NCBI GenBank assembly: GCA_963662645.2
Contig: OY759762.1
Coordinates: 2,604,001-2,668,000, forward strand
Direction: 5' to 3'
Source: Aldehydirespirator sp963662645
GTDB lineage: Bacteria; Actinomycetota; Acidimicrobiia; Acidimicrobiales; Aldehydirespiratoraceae
DNA length: 64,000 nucleotides
Below the pieces are notes generated by a model. That model did not search any database. It worked only from the letters and a program-made list of their open reading frames with translations, and was not told the origin of the DNA. The translations under genes and the position numbers were made by a program. This document shows, in pieces, positions 1 to 8,061 of the stretch; the stretch's first letter is position 1; each line of letters starts with the position of its first letter.

Positions 1-274
1 CGCAGAGTCCCTCGTGAGCCCCCTCGACGATGCCGCCCGGTGCTGACAGCACGGCTTCGATGTGGGAGGCGGCCGGCACGCACACGCTCACCACGTCGCT
101 GGCCTGGGCCACTTCAGCGGCGCTGGCGCCCGATGCGGCGCCCAGCGATACGGCGGTGTCGACGGCGGCAGGATCGATGTCGTGGACCGTTACCGAACCG
201 CGGGCACGGCCGATCAGGTTCTCGGCCATGGCCGAGCCCATTATGCCCAGCCCGATGTAGCCGTAGCGGGTCAT
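1..274 (-). CDS. NAD-binding 3-hydroxyisobutyrate/beta-hydroxyacid dehydrogenase family protein (partial, 5' end only)
   Basis: Only the first 91 codons are present; the gene runs off the left edge. The ATG is at 274-272. The protein opens with MTRYGYIGLGIMGSAMAENL, the GxGxMG Rossmann fingerprint of 3-hydroxyisobutyrate and 6-phosphogluconate dehydrogenase-like enzymes. It continues through a beta-alpha-beta pattern with 'VTVHDIDP' (NAD versus NADP discriminating acidic residue) and 'SDVVSVCVP'. Enzymes of this family oxidise beta-hydroxyacids with NAD(P)+ in the cytoplasm; the substrate cannot be told from this fragment. The space just upstream of its start holds a copy of the dispersed repeat described at 334-437. 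Confidence 0.85.
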   Translation of the reverse strand, partial: MTRYGYIGLGIMGSAMAENLIGRARGSVTVHDIDPAAVDTAVSLGAASGASAAEVAQASDVVSVCVPAASHIEAVLSAPGGIVEGAHEGLC

Positions 275-333
275 CCCGCGACACTAGGGCTAGCGCGAAT
301 CGGATGCGAGCCTCGCGGAGCTGCGATTCCCGC

Positions 334-437
334 GCTTGCTCGCCTCGCTCACGGGCTGCACGGGCCCCCGGGGGGCCTCGCTCGACGTCGCGCGAAGCCA
401 ACCAGTGGCTCGCGCCTACTCGCTCGGCCCCTTTGCG
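334..437 (-). repeat. Diverged copy of the dispersed intergenic repeat, 5' of the beta-hydroxyacid dehydrogenase
   Basis: Positions 336-366 match the core of the repeat at 33681-33711 at about 26 of 31 bases. Positions 415-437 match its other end (CCTA.TCGCTCGGCC). In the sense of the minus-strand genes it reads GGCCGAGCGAGTAGG and later GTGAGCGAGGCGAGCAAG. The head of the repeat forms the last codons and the stop of the P450 gene. The copy is oriented like those before mnhF and hpt, in the sense of the downstream gene. The middle has diverged. Confidence 0.5.
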
Positions 438-1645
438 AGCCGGGGTCCGGGCGTGAAGGTGATGGGCAAGTTCTTCCAGCCGCTCACGTTGCCGCTGTGG
501 AATCGGACCTTGTTGTCGTGGTCCACGGCGTAGTCGCCCATGCGCCGGTGGATCTCCTCCAGCGCGACCCGACCCTCGAGGCGGGCCAGCGCCGCGCCCA
601 GACAGAAATGGACGCCGTACCCGAAGCCGAGGTGCCGGTCGGGACGGCGCCAGATGTCGAACTGACGGGCGGTGGGCCCGAACTCCCGCTCGTCCTGGTT
701 GGCCGCGCCAATGAGCAGCAGCACCGAGTCGCCCTCCCGCATCCGTTGGCCGTGCTTCTCGACGTCGCAGGTGAGGGTGCGGTGCATGTACTGGGTGGAG
801 GTGTTGAAGCGGATCACCTCCTCAACCGCGCCGGCGGTGAGCGACGGGTCGGCGATGAGCGCGGCCCGCTGGTCGGGATGGAGCGACAGCAGTTCCACCG
901 CGTTGGCCACCATCTTGGCCGTCGTCTCGAATCCGGCGAACGAGAACAGGAGGCAGAACCCGAGCAGCTCCCTCTCGCTCAGGGCCCGGCCATCGACCTC
1001 CAGTTCGAGCAGGTCCGAGATGAGCCCTCCGTCGGACACCTCTCCGGAGCGTCGCCGGGCCAGGTCCTCGGTGAAGTAGGCGAGCACCTCGAAGATGGCC
1101 TCGACTGCATCCTGTGGGATCTCCATGGAGCCGTCCTCGCGGATCAGCCCCCGGTCGGCGCACTCCCGCACCATGTCCCGGTCGGCGGCGGGGATGCCGA
1201 GCACGGCCGAGATCACGTCCATCGGGAAGCAGCCGGCAAAGTCGACCATCAGGTCCGCGTGGCCCGACTCTACGACCTGGTCGATGTAGTGGTTGACGAT
1301 CCGGCGCACCTCGTCCTCCATCTCGGCCACTCGCCGGGGGGTGAACACCCGCGATACGAGCCCCCGCAGGGCGGTGTGCTCGGGAGGGTCGATCTCGATC
1401 AGCTCCTGGTAGTTGGGGTTCTCGCGGTCGATGGGCCGCCTGCCCTCCAGGGCGACGCCCCCGGCCGAGGAGTAGGTCTCGTGGTCCCGGAAGGCCTGCT
1501 GCACGTCGTCGAAGCGGGTCAGCGCCCAGAACTCCAAGTCAGGGTTCCAGTAGGCGGGCGCCTCGTCGCGCAGGCGCTCATACGTGTCGAACGGATTGTC
1601 GTGCACCTCGAACGAGTAGGGGTTGTAGACCAACGGCGGGGCCAT
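416..1645 (-). CDS. Cytochrome P450
   Basis: A 409-residue soluble bacterial P450 with no membrane anchor. Visible motifs are the I-helix AGFETT (about 237-242), the K-helix ExxR as EEVIR (E276-R279), the meander region, and the heme loop FGYGVHFCLGAALARLE with the axial Cys at about 348. It inserts one oxygen atom into a small hydrophobic substrate using electrons from a ferredoxin partner. No ferredoxin or reductase gene is adjacent. The C-terminus 'GPSE' and its stop fall inside the dispersed-repeat copy, so the last few residues may be recent. It is divergent from the carnitine operon, so a link to that pathway is possible but unproven. Confidence 0.95.
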   Translation of the reverse strand: MAPPLVYNPYSFEVHDNPFDTYERLRDEAPAYWNPDLEFWALTRFDDVQQAFRDHETYSSAGGVALEGRRPIDRENPNYQELIEIDPPEHTALRGLVSRVFTPRRVAEMEDEVRRIVNHYIDQVVESGHADLMVDFAGCFPMDVISAVLGIPAADRDMVRECADRGLIREDGSMEIPQDAVEAIFEVLAYFTEDLARRRSGEVSDGGLISDLLELEVDGRALSERELLGFCLLFSFAGFETTAKMVANAVELLSLHPDQRAALIADPSLTAGAVEEVIRFNTSTQYMHRTLTCDVEKHGQRMREGDSVLLLIGAANQDEREFGPTARQFDIWRRPDRHLGFGYGVHFCLGAALARLEGRVALEEIHRRMGDYAVDHDNKVRFHSGNVSGWKNLPITFTPGPRLAKGPSE

Positions 1646-1916
1646 ACGCCGATACTAGGTGGGTCCCTGGGTGCCCGCTTCGGCTTGGGCGAGAAAGCTT
1701 GAGGATCCCGAGTCCGCGTGCGACACGGCGGTGGGTGCCTGTGGGGCGTCCGGTGTCGGTCCACGGCCTCTGCGACCGGTGTCGACGGCCCGCATGGGCG
1801 GTGCCGGGCCGTGATGCGTCTCTTGTCGGCCGCGACGGCGCGATACTTCGCGGAGCACAGTGGCGCGGCCCGGCTTCGGGCGCAAGGCTGACATCGAGAT
1901 CCGGAAGGGCGGAAGG

Positions 1917-3407
1917 TTGAAGGCGAGGACTGTCGGGCTGGTCGGCACGGGAGTGATCGGCACCGGGTGGGCGGTGCGCGTCCTGGCCCGGGGACTCGAC
2001 GTCATCGCCTGGGATCCCGCCGACGGTGCCGAGGACCGGCTCCGGCGCGCCGTCGAGCGGGCCTGGCGGCCGGCTGCCCGCCTGGGCCTGTTCCCCGGCG
2101 CGGACCCGAGCCGGCTGCGGTGGGCCGGCAGCCCCGAAGAGCTGGCCGCCGAGGCCTGCTGGATTCAGGAGAGCGCTCCGGAGGACTGCGCGCTAAAGCA
2201 GCGTCTCCTAGGCAGGCTGGCCGCCGCGGCGCCGGCATCGACCGTGATCGCCAGCAGTTCGTCGGGCTTGTTGCCGAGCCGCCTGGCCGAGGGATTGAGC
2301 CATCCCGAGCGGCTCCTGATCGGCCATCCCTTCAATCCGGTGTACCTGCTGCCGCTTGTGGAGTTGGTGCCCGGACGGGCGACCAGCGAGGCAACCGTGG
2401 CCGCGGCCGTCGCCCACTACGACGACTTGGTGATGCACCCGCTGGTGGTGCGCAACGAGATCGAGGGGTATCTCTCGGACCGCCTCCAGGAGGCGCTGTG
2501 GCGCGAGAACCTGCATCTGGTGAACGACGGTGTAGCCACCGCTGCCGAACTGGACGATGCGATCGTCTACGGCCCCGGACTGCGCTGGGCGGCCATGGGC
2601 ACCAACCTGACCTTCCACCTGGCTGGGGGCGAGGGCGGGATGCGCCACATGCTGGACCAGTTCGGGCCCGCGCTGAAGCTGCCCTGGACCCGCTTGGAGG
2701 CGCCCGAGCTGACCGGAGATCTGATCGAAGCCATGGCCGCGGGCTGCGAGGACCAGGCTGACGGGCGATCCATCGCCGAGTTGGAGCGTCAGCGGGACGA
2801 CTGCTTGCTGGCGGTAATGCGGGCGCTGCGACCGAGCGGTGCTGGCGCAGGCCGCCTCATCGCCGAGCGTGAGACTCGCATCCTGGCGGCCAAGGCTGCC
2901 GCCGAGTCCGAGCCGTGGACGGCCGGCACCCCGGTAGCCGCCCCGCTGGAGCTGTACTCGGCCGTCGTCGAGCCCGACTGGGTGGATTACAACGGCCACA
3001 TGACCGAGTGGGCGTTCCTGGCCGCCTTCGGGTGGGCGTCCGATGCTCTGTTCCGCTACCTGGGCATCGACGAGGCCTACCGGGCTGGCGGGCACTCCTA
3101 CTACACGGTCGAGACCCACCTCAATCACCGGCGGGAAGCCTCTGAGGGCGAGCCGCTAAGGGTCACCACCCAAGTGCTCGGCAGCGATGCCAAGCGGCTA
3201 CACATCTTCCACGCCATGTACCGGGGCGGCGAGGTGCTGTGCACCGGCGAGCAGCTGCTGGTCCACGTCGACACTGCGGCTGGCCGCAGCGCGCCGCTGC
3301 TCGAAGGTCCGGCGGCCGCGGTGGCCGCGGTCACCGCGGCCCATGCTGGCGTGCCCGCGCCGCCCGAGGTGGGCAGCCGCATGGCCATCCCCGGCCCCAA
3401 GGATTGA
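1917..3407 (+). CDS. Carnitine 3-dehydrogenase fused to a hotdog acyl-CoA thioesterase
   Basis: About 496 residues from the TTG at 1917; an upstream in-frame GTG at 1860 would add 19 residues. Residues 1-310 are a 3-hydroxyacyl-CoA-dehydrogenase-type enzyme: Rossmann GLVGTGVIGTGW, CWIQESAPE, SSSSGLLPS, HPFNPVYLLPLVELV and LRWAAMGTNLTFHLAGGEGG. This pattern is typical of L-carnitine dehydrogenases. Residues about 341-470 are a 4HBT hotdog thioesterase with DYNGHMTEWAF. The fusion fits oxidation of L-carnitine to 3-dehydrocarnitine with a thioesterase releasing glycine betaine from betainyl-CoA, as reported for fused bacterial enzymes. It heads an operon with an acyl-CoA dehydrogenase, a CoA ligase and a CaiD-like hydratase. 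The 3-dehydrocarnitine cleavage enzyme is not in the window. Confidence 0.88.
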   Translation: MKARTVGLVGTGVIGTGWAVRVLARGLDVIAWDPADGAEDRLRRAVERAWRPAARLGLFPGADPSRLRWAGSPEELAAEACWIQESAPEDCALKQRLLGRLAAAAPASTVIASSSSGLLPSRLAEGLSHPERLLIGHPFNPVYLLPLVELVPGRATSEATVAAAVAHYDDLVMHPLVVRNEIEGYLSDRLQEALWRENLHLVNDGVATAAELDDAIVYGPGLRWAAMGTNLTFHLAGGEGGMRHMLDQFGPALKLPWTRLEAPELTGDLIEAMAAGCEDQADGRSIAELERQRDDCLLAVMRALRPSGAGAGRLIAERETRILAAKAAAESEPWTAGTPVAAPLELYSAVVEPDWVDYNGHMTEWAFLAAFGWASDALFRYLGIDEAYRAGGHSYYTVETHLNHRREASEGEPLRVTTQVLGSDAKRLHIFHAMYRGGEVLCTGEQLLVHVDTAAGRSAPLLEGPAAAVAAVTAAHAGVPAPPEVGSRMAIPGPKD

Positions 3408-3425
3408 ACAGGCAAGGAGGCTGGC

Positions 3426-4586
3426 TTGGACTTCTCGATAAGCGGCTCGCAGCAGATGGTTGTCGACACCGTGCGGGCCTTTGTGGAGCGCGAGCTTGTC
3501 CCTCACGAAGACGAGGTGGAGCGCAGCGGCCAGGTCAAGCCCGATCTGGTGGAAGAGATCCGCACCAAGGCCATCGACGCGGGCCTGTACTCGGCCAACA
3601 TGCCCGTCGAGCTCGGCGGCGGTGGCCTCGACGACCTGACTCTGGCCATGGCGGAGAGGGCCTTCGGCTGGACGGCATACGCGCTGCACTACATCGTGGC
3701 CCGCCCGTCCAACATCCTGCAGGCTTGCACCGGCGACCAGGTCGAGGAGTATCTGCTGCCCACCGTGCGGGGCGAGCGCGTGGAGTGCCTGGCCATGAGC
3801 GAGCCCGACGCGGGCTCCGACCTTCGGGGCATGACCTGCCGGGCCGAGCGCCGGGGCGACGAGTTCGTGGTGAACGGCACCAAGCACTTCATCAGCCACG
3901 CCGACCTGGCCGACTACGTGATTCTGTTCGCGGCCTCCGGCGTCGCCGACACCACGGGCGGTCGCGGCAAGCTCATCTCGTCGCTGCTGGTGGACTTCGA
4001 CACGCCCGGGGTTGAGCGGGTGCCGGGCTACAACTGCGTGTCGAACCGGGGCTACCACAACTTCATCCTCAACTTCGACAATGCCCGGGTGCCCGCCTCC
4101 AAGCTGCTGGGGGAAGAGCACCGGGGCTTCGATGTGGCCAACGAGTGGCTGGGCAGCACCCGCCTGCAGGTGGCCGCGGTGTGCCTGGGGCGGGCCGATC
4201 GGGCCCTGTCGGTCGCGCTCGACTGGGCCGCCACCCGCGAGCAGTTCGGACAGCGCATCGGGCGGTTCCAGGGGGTGTCGTTCAAGCTGGCCGACATGCG
4301 CACCCGCCTGCTGCAGGCCGAGCTGATGACCTACCGGGCCGCCTGGCTGTCGGCCCGGGGCGAGATGACCGACGCTGACGCGGCCATGGCCAAGCTGTCG
4401 GCCACCGAGATGCTGCAGTTCGTGTCGGACGAGGCCATCCAGATCCTCGGTGGCATGGGGCTGATGGACGAGCTTCCGCTGGAGCGGATCTGGCGCGACG
4501 CCCGCGTCGACCGCATCTGGGACGGCACCAGCGAGATTCAGCGCCACATCGTGTCGCGCGACATGCTGCGCCCCCTCGGCTGCTGA
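3426..4586 (+). CDS. Acyl-CoA dehydrogenase (candidate crotonobetainyl/butyrobetainyl-CoA dehydrogenase)
   Basis: 386 residues, starting at the TTG at 3426 with AAGGAGG ending six bases upstream. It has the three-domain acyl-CoA dehydrogenase layout: helical N-domain, beta-domain with AMSEPDAGSDLRGM and HFISHADLADYVI, and C-domain with TREQFGQRIGRFQ and ILGGMGLMDELPLERIWRD. It would oxidise an acyl-CoA with FAD, passing electrons to ETF. The position of the MCAD-type catalytic Glu (EGT) reads Asp here (IWDGTSEIQ), so the base may be Asp or lie elsewhere. The carnitine operon suggests a quaternary-ammonium acyl-CoA substrate, but the sequence alone does not prove this. Confidence 0.92.
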   Translation: MDFSISGSQQMVVDTVRAFVERELVPHEDEVERSGQVKPDLVEEIRTKAIDAGLYSANMPVELGGGGLDDLTLAMAERAFGWTAYALHYIVARPSNILQACTGDQVEEYLLPTVRGERVECLAMSEPDAGSDLRGMTCRAERRGDEFVVNGTKHFISHADLADYVILFAASGVADTTGGRGKLISSLLVDFDTPGVERVPGYNCVSNRGYHNFILNFDNARVPASKLLGEEHRGFDVANEWLGSTRLQVAAVCLGRADRALSVALDWAATREQFGQRIGRFQGVSFKLADMRTRLLQAELMTYRAAWLSARGEMTDADAAMAKLSATEMLQFVSDEAIQILGGMGLMDELPLERIWRDARVDRIWDGTSEIQRHIVSRDMLRPLGC

Positions 4587-4734
4587 GGCGACGTGACGAG
4601 TCGGCGGGCTCCGATGCAGTCGCTCGGCGGGGATCCTCGCGACGCTGCGACCGTGGCCGTGATCCCACGGCCAGCGAGTCCAAGCGGTCGCCGACGTTCG
4701 GTTCGGCTGAACGCTGGGAGTTGAGGCCAGTGAC

Positions 4735-7056
4735 ATGACCGGTCGGCTGGGTCGGCTCTTGAGGCCGCGGTCGCTGGCCTTTATCGGCGGAGCGGCCGCC
4801 GAGCTATCTGTCGAGGCCTGCCGCTCATTCGGATTCGCGGGCGACATGTGGGCCGTCAACCCCCGCCGGGAGCTGGGCGGCCTGCGCACTGTCGCCTCAG
4901 CAGGCGAACTGCCGGACGGCATCGATGCCGCCTTCGTGGGCGTCGACCGCCGCGCGTCCATAGAGGTAGTGAGTCAGCTGGCCGCAGCGGGCGTCGGTGC
5001 CGCGGTATGCCACGCCTCGGGATTCGCCGAGATCGGCGAGGCCGGAGCGGCCCTCCAGGCCGAGGTGGTGGCCGCAGCCGCAGGCATGCCGCTGGTCGGT
5101 CCCAACTGCTACGGGACGCTGTCCGCGGTGGCCGGCGCAGCGCTGTGGCCCGACATCCACGGGCTGGTCCGCTGCGACCGCGGCGTCGCTCTGCTGAGCC
5201 AAAGCGGCAACATCGCTGTGAACCTGACCATGCAGCGCCGGAGCCTCGACATCGCCTGGGTGATGACGCTGGGAAACCAGGCCGACGTGGGCATCTCGGA
5301 GGCCTTCGAGGCCATGGCCGCAGATGAGGCGGTCACCGGTGTGGGTCTGTGCATCGAGGAACTGGACGACACCGAGCGCTTCATTGAAGCGGCCATTGCT
5401 GCTTGCCGCCGGAGTCTGCCGGTGGTGGCGCTAAAGCTGGGCGCTTCGGAGGCCTCACGTGCCATCGCGGTCACCCACACCGCCTCGCTGGTGGGCGACG
5501 ACGCCGCCTACGGCGCGTTGTTCGACCGGCTGGGCATACGCCGGGTGCACACCCTGCCCGAACTGCTCGACACTCTGGCCGTGCTGTGCACTCTCGGGCC
5601 ACTGAAGGGCGACCGGCTGGTGTCGTTGAGCTGCTCTGGCGGCGAGGCCGCGCTCGTCGCCGACCGCAGCCGAGGCCGGAGCCTCAGCCTTCCGCCGTTC
5701 GCCCCTGACCATGCCGATCGGGTGGCGTCGACCCTGGACGGTCGGGTCGCCGTCACCAACCCGCTCGACTACCACACGTTCATCTGGGGAGACGAGATTC
5801 GCCTCGCGAACTGCTTCCGCGCTGCCCTCGGGCCGCGCGCCCCCGATGACGGGCCGGCAGCGTCCCGAGCCGCACGCGAGCACGACGAGCAGGAGCGGGA
5901 AACAGCCTTCGACGCCGCGTTACTGGTGCTGGACTTCCCCGCCCATGGGCTCGACCGGTCGCGCTGGTGGCCCACCCTGCGGGCTTTCAGCGAAGCCTGC
6001 GCGGCAACCGGCACTCCCGGCGTGGTCGCCGCCTCGATGGCCGAGAACCTGCCTGGGGAGGCCCGCGACCGGGCTGCCGAGTTGGGCCTGGCCGCCTGCG
6101 GCGACCTCGACACGGCCCTGTCGGCGCTCGAGGCATCCGCCGCGTGGGGCCGACAGACCCGCATGTCTGGACCCTCCGAGAATCTGCTGAGACCGTTGAC
6201 CCCGTCGTCTTCATCACCGGGCACATGGTCGTTCTCCCTTCGCCGTGGGTCGGATGGACCGGGCCCCGAAGCTGAGCCCAGATCGGACTGCGAGCCGGAG
6301 CAACCGTATGGAAGGGGTGAGACAGGCCACCTAGTGCCCGATGCCACCGTGTTGCCGGAGCACGAGGCCAAGCAACCGGTGACGACGTCGCCGGCGGCCT
6401 GGTATGCGTCCGGTCATGCCACTGTGTTGCCGGAGCACGAGGCCAAGCGGCGGCTCGCCGCGGCCGGCGTGGCCGTGCCCGCCGGCGCGGTCGTGGCTGC
6501 GGACCAGGCTCCGGCCGCTGCGGCTGACATAGGATTCCCGGTGGTGGTCAAGGCCACCGGACTTGCCCACAAGACCGAGAGCGGCGGGGTGGCGGTCGGC
6601 CTGAGCACGCCGGACGAGGTGGCTGCCACTGTGCAGCGCCTCGCCGGCAGCCGCGGCGGGACCGTGATGGTGGAGTCCTACGTCGGCGACGCCGTTGTCG
6701 AGTTGCTGGTCAGCGTCCGGTCGGCGCCTCCGGTGGGGATGCTGCTGACTCTTGGGGCGGGTGGGACGCTGGCTGAGTTGCTCGACGACACGGCCAGTCT
6801 GCTGGTGCCGGTGTCGGCCGGTGAGGTTCGCGAAGCCCTTCGCGGGCTGCGGATCTGGCCGGTGCTGGCCGGCTATCGGGGCCGCCCGCCGGGCGCGATC
6901 GATGCGGTGATCGAAGCGGTCTCGGCGCTCGGCGCGCTGGTGCGCGACGATCCCAGCATCATCGAACTTGAGATCAACCCGTTGCTGGTGACGCCGCGCG
7001 CCGCGGTCGCGGTCGACGCTCTGATGCTCGTGGCCGGGGGCCAGCCGGATGGCTGA
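4735..7056 (+). CDS. Acyl-CoA synthetase (ADP-forming), fused alpha/beta type
   Basis: 773 residues. Order: CoA-binding domain (about 1-130), succinyl-CoA-ligase-like domain with LLSQSGNIAVNL and the likely phospho-histidine region AVTHTASLVGDDAAYG, then a C-terminal ATP-grasp domain from about 563 with FPVVVKATGLAHKTESGG and EINPLLV. It makes an acyl-CoA from a free acid, CoA and ATP, giving ADP. Here it probably replaces the AMP-forming CaiC-type ligase. Residues about 478-561 are an unconserved Ser/Pro/Gly-rich linker. This linker contains a second copy of the ATP-grasp entry segment TVLPEHEAK (bases 6341-6373 and 6416-6448). The stop overlaps the start of the hydratase gene. Confidence 0.9.
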   Translation: MTGRLGRLLRPRSLAFIGGAAAELSVEACRSFGFAGDMWAVNPRRELGGLRTVASAGELPDGIDAAFVGVDRRASIEVVSQLAAAGVGAAVCHASGFAEIGEAGAALQAEVVAAAAGMPLVGPNCYGTLSAVAGAALWPDIHGLVRCDRGVALLSQSGNIAVNLTMQRRSLDIAWVMTLGNQADVGISEAFEAMAADEAVTGVGLCIEELDDTERFIEAAIAACRRSLPVVALKLGASEASRAIAVTHTASLVGDDAAYGALFDRLGIRRVHTLPELLDTLAVLCTLGPLKGDRLVSLSCSGGEAALVADRSRGRSLSLPPFAPDHADRVASTLDGRVAVTNPLDYHTFIWGDEIRLANCFRAALGPRAPDDGPAASRAAREHDEQERETAFDAALLVLDFPAHGLDRSRWWPTLRAFSEACAATGTPGVVAASMAENLPGEARDRAAELGLAACGDLDTALSALEASAAWGRQTRMSGPSENLLRPLTPSSSSPGTWSFSLRRGSDGPGPEAEPRSDCEPEQPYGRGETGHLVPDATVLPEHEAKQPVTTSPAAWYASGHATVLPEHEAKRRLAAAGVAVPAGAVVAADQAPAAAADIGFPVVVKATGLAHKTESGGVAVGLSTPDEVAATVQRLAGSRGGTVMVESYVGDAVVELLVSVRSAPPVGMLLTLGAGGTLAELLDDTASLLVPVSAGEVREALRGLRIWPVLAGYRGRPPGAIDAVIEAVSALGALVRDDPSIIELEINPLLVTPRAAVAVDALMLVAGGQPDG
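6341..6448 (+). repeat. In-frame 33-bp direct duplication in the acyl-CoA synthetase linker
   Basis: The 33 bases 6341-6373 recur at 6416-6448 with one mismatch (offset 75). Each encodes 'ATVLPEHEAK'. The downstream copy is the natural entry to the ATP-grasp domain. The upstream copy and the roughly 80 unconserved codons before it look like inserted or expanded sequence that kept the frame open. Confidence 0.85.
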
Positions 7057-7990
7057 GCCGGCGGCCTCCGGCGCGGGTGCCACGGCAGCTTCGGACGCGG
7101 AGGTCTCGGATGCTGCTTCGGACGCTGGTGTCTCGGACGCTGGTGTCTCGGACGCTGGTGTCTCGGACGCTGGTGTCTCGGACGCTGGGGTCTCGGGTGA
7201 GCGGGTCTCGGATGGTGGGGTGACCGCCGTCTGCGACGGGCCGGTGCTCGAGGTCACGCTCGACCGACCCAAAGCAAACGCCATCGACGCGGCCACCAGC
7301 CGTGAGCTGAGCCGTCTGTTCGCCGCCTTTCGCGATGATCCCGACCTGCGGGTGGCGATACTCACCGGCGCCGGTGACCGCTTCTTCTGCGCGGGGTGGG
7401 ACCTCAACGCTGCGGCCGGCGGCGAGGAGTTCGAGGCCGACCATGGGGAGGGCGGCTTCGGAGGTTTCGGCGAGTTGCCCGGCCTGCTCAAGCCGGTGAT
7501 CGCCGCGGTCAACGGCATGGCCGTGGGCGGCGGGTTCGAGATCGTGCTGGCAGCCGACTTTGTGGTGGCGGCTGAGCACGCCCGCTTCTGGCTGCCGGAG
7601 GCCTCGCTCGGAATCGTGCCCGACACCGCCTCGGTGCGCCTGCCAAGAATGCTCCCGCCCGCGGTGGCCAACGAGATCCTCTACGCGGGCCGGCGCCTCG
7701 ACGCGGCCGAGGCGCTGCGCTGGGGGCTGGTCAACTCGGTGGTCGCCCACGCCGATCTCATGGTCGAGGCCCGTGCCCTGGCAGCACGAATCGTGGAGGC
7801 TGCGCCGCTGTCTGTGGCCGCCGTCCACCAGATCCGCGACCGAACCCGGCACCTGTCGCTGGACCAAGCCTTCGAAGTGCTCCGATCCGGCGAGTTGGCC
7901 GCTTACGAGGCCATGCTGGCCTCCGACGACGCCGCCGAAGGCCCCAGGGCCTTCACCGAGGGCCGCGCCCCCCGCTGGCAGGGCACCTGA
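7049..7990 (+). CDS. caiD: CaiD-like carnitinyl-CoA dehydratase / crotonobetainyl-CoA hydratase (crotonase family)
   Basis: 313 residues as written. From about residue 65 the protein follows CaiD closely: LDRPKANAIDA, FRDDPDLRVAILTGAGD, CAGWDLNAAA, PVIAAVNGMAVGGGFEI, LPEASLGIVPD, LPRMLPPAVANEI, ALRWGLVNSVV and EGPRAF. Crotonase oxyanion-hole glycines and the acidic residue of the LPEASLGI segment are in place. It would interconvert carnitinyl-CoA and crotonobetainyl-CoA. The first 55 or so residues are not part of the family and consist largely of a SDAGV repeat (bases 7118-7192). The ATG at 7049 overlaps the synthetase stop; an internal GTG at 7220 would give a normal-length protein and may be the older start. 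Confidence 0.9.
   Translation: MAEPAASGAGATAASDAEVSDAASDAGVSDAGVSDAGVSDAGVSDAGVSGERVSDGGVTAVCDGPVLEVTLDRPKANAIDAATSRELSRLFAAFRDDPDLRVAILTGAGDRFFCAGWDLNAAAGGEEFEADHGEGGFGGFGELPGLLKPVIAAVNGMAVGGGFEIVLAADFVVAAEHARFWLPEASLGIVPDTASVRLPRMLPPAVANEILYAGRRLDAAEALRWGLVNSVVAHADLMVEARALAARIVEAAPLSVAAVHQIRDRTRHLSLDQAFEVLRSGELAAYEAMLASDDAAEGPRAFTEGRAPRWQGT
7118..7192 (+). repeat. 15-bp minisatellite, five units, encoding SDAGV
   Basis: Five head-to-tail copies of TCGGACGCTGGTGTC (the last with one change) begin at 7118, 7133, 7148, 7163 and 7178. Degenerate flanking units lie at 7091-7105 and downstream to about 7216. The unit length is a multiple of three, so copy-number changes keep the hydratase frame. 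Confidence 0.95.
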
Positions 7991-8061
7991 CGGCGGCACC
8001 GAAGTACCGGAGCCGCCTCCCGCGGCGCCTCCGCTAGCAGGGCGCCTGAGCCTGTCCGGCT

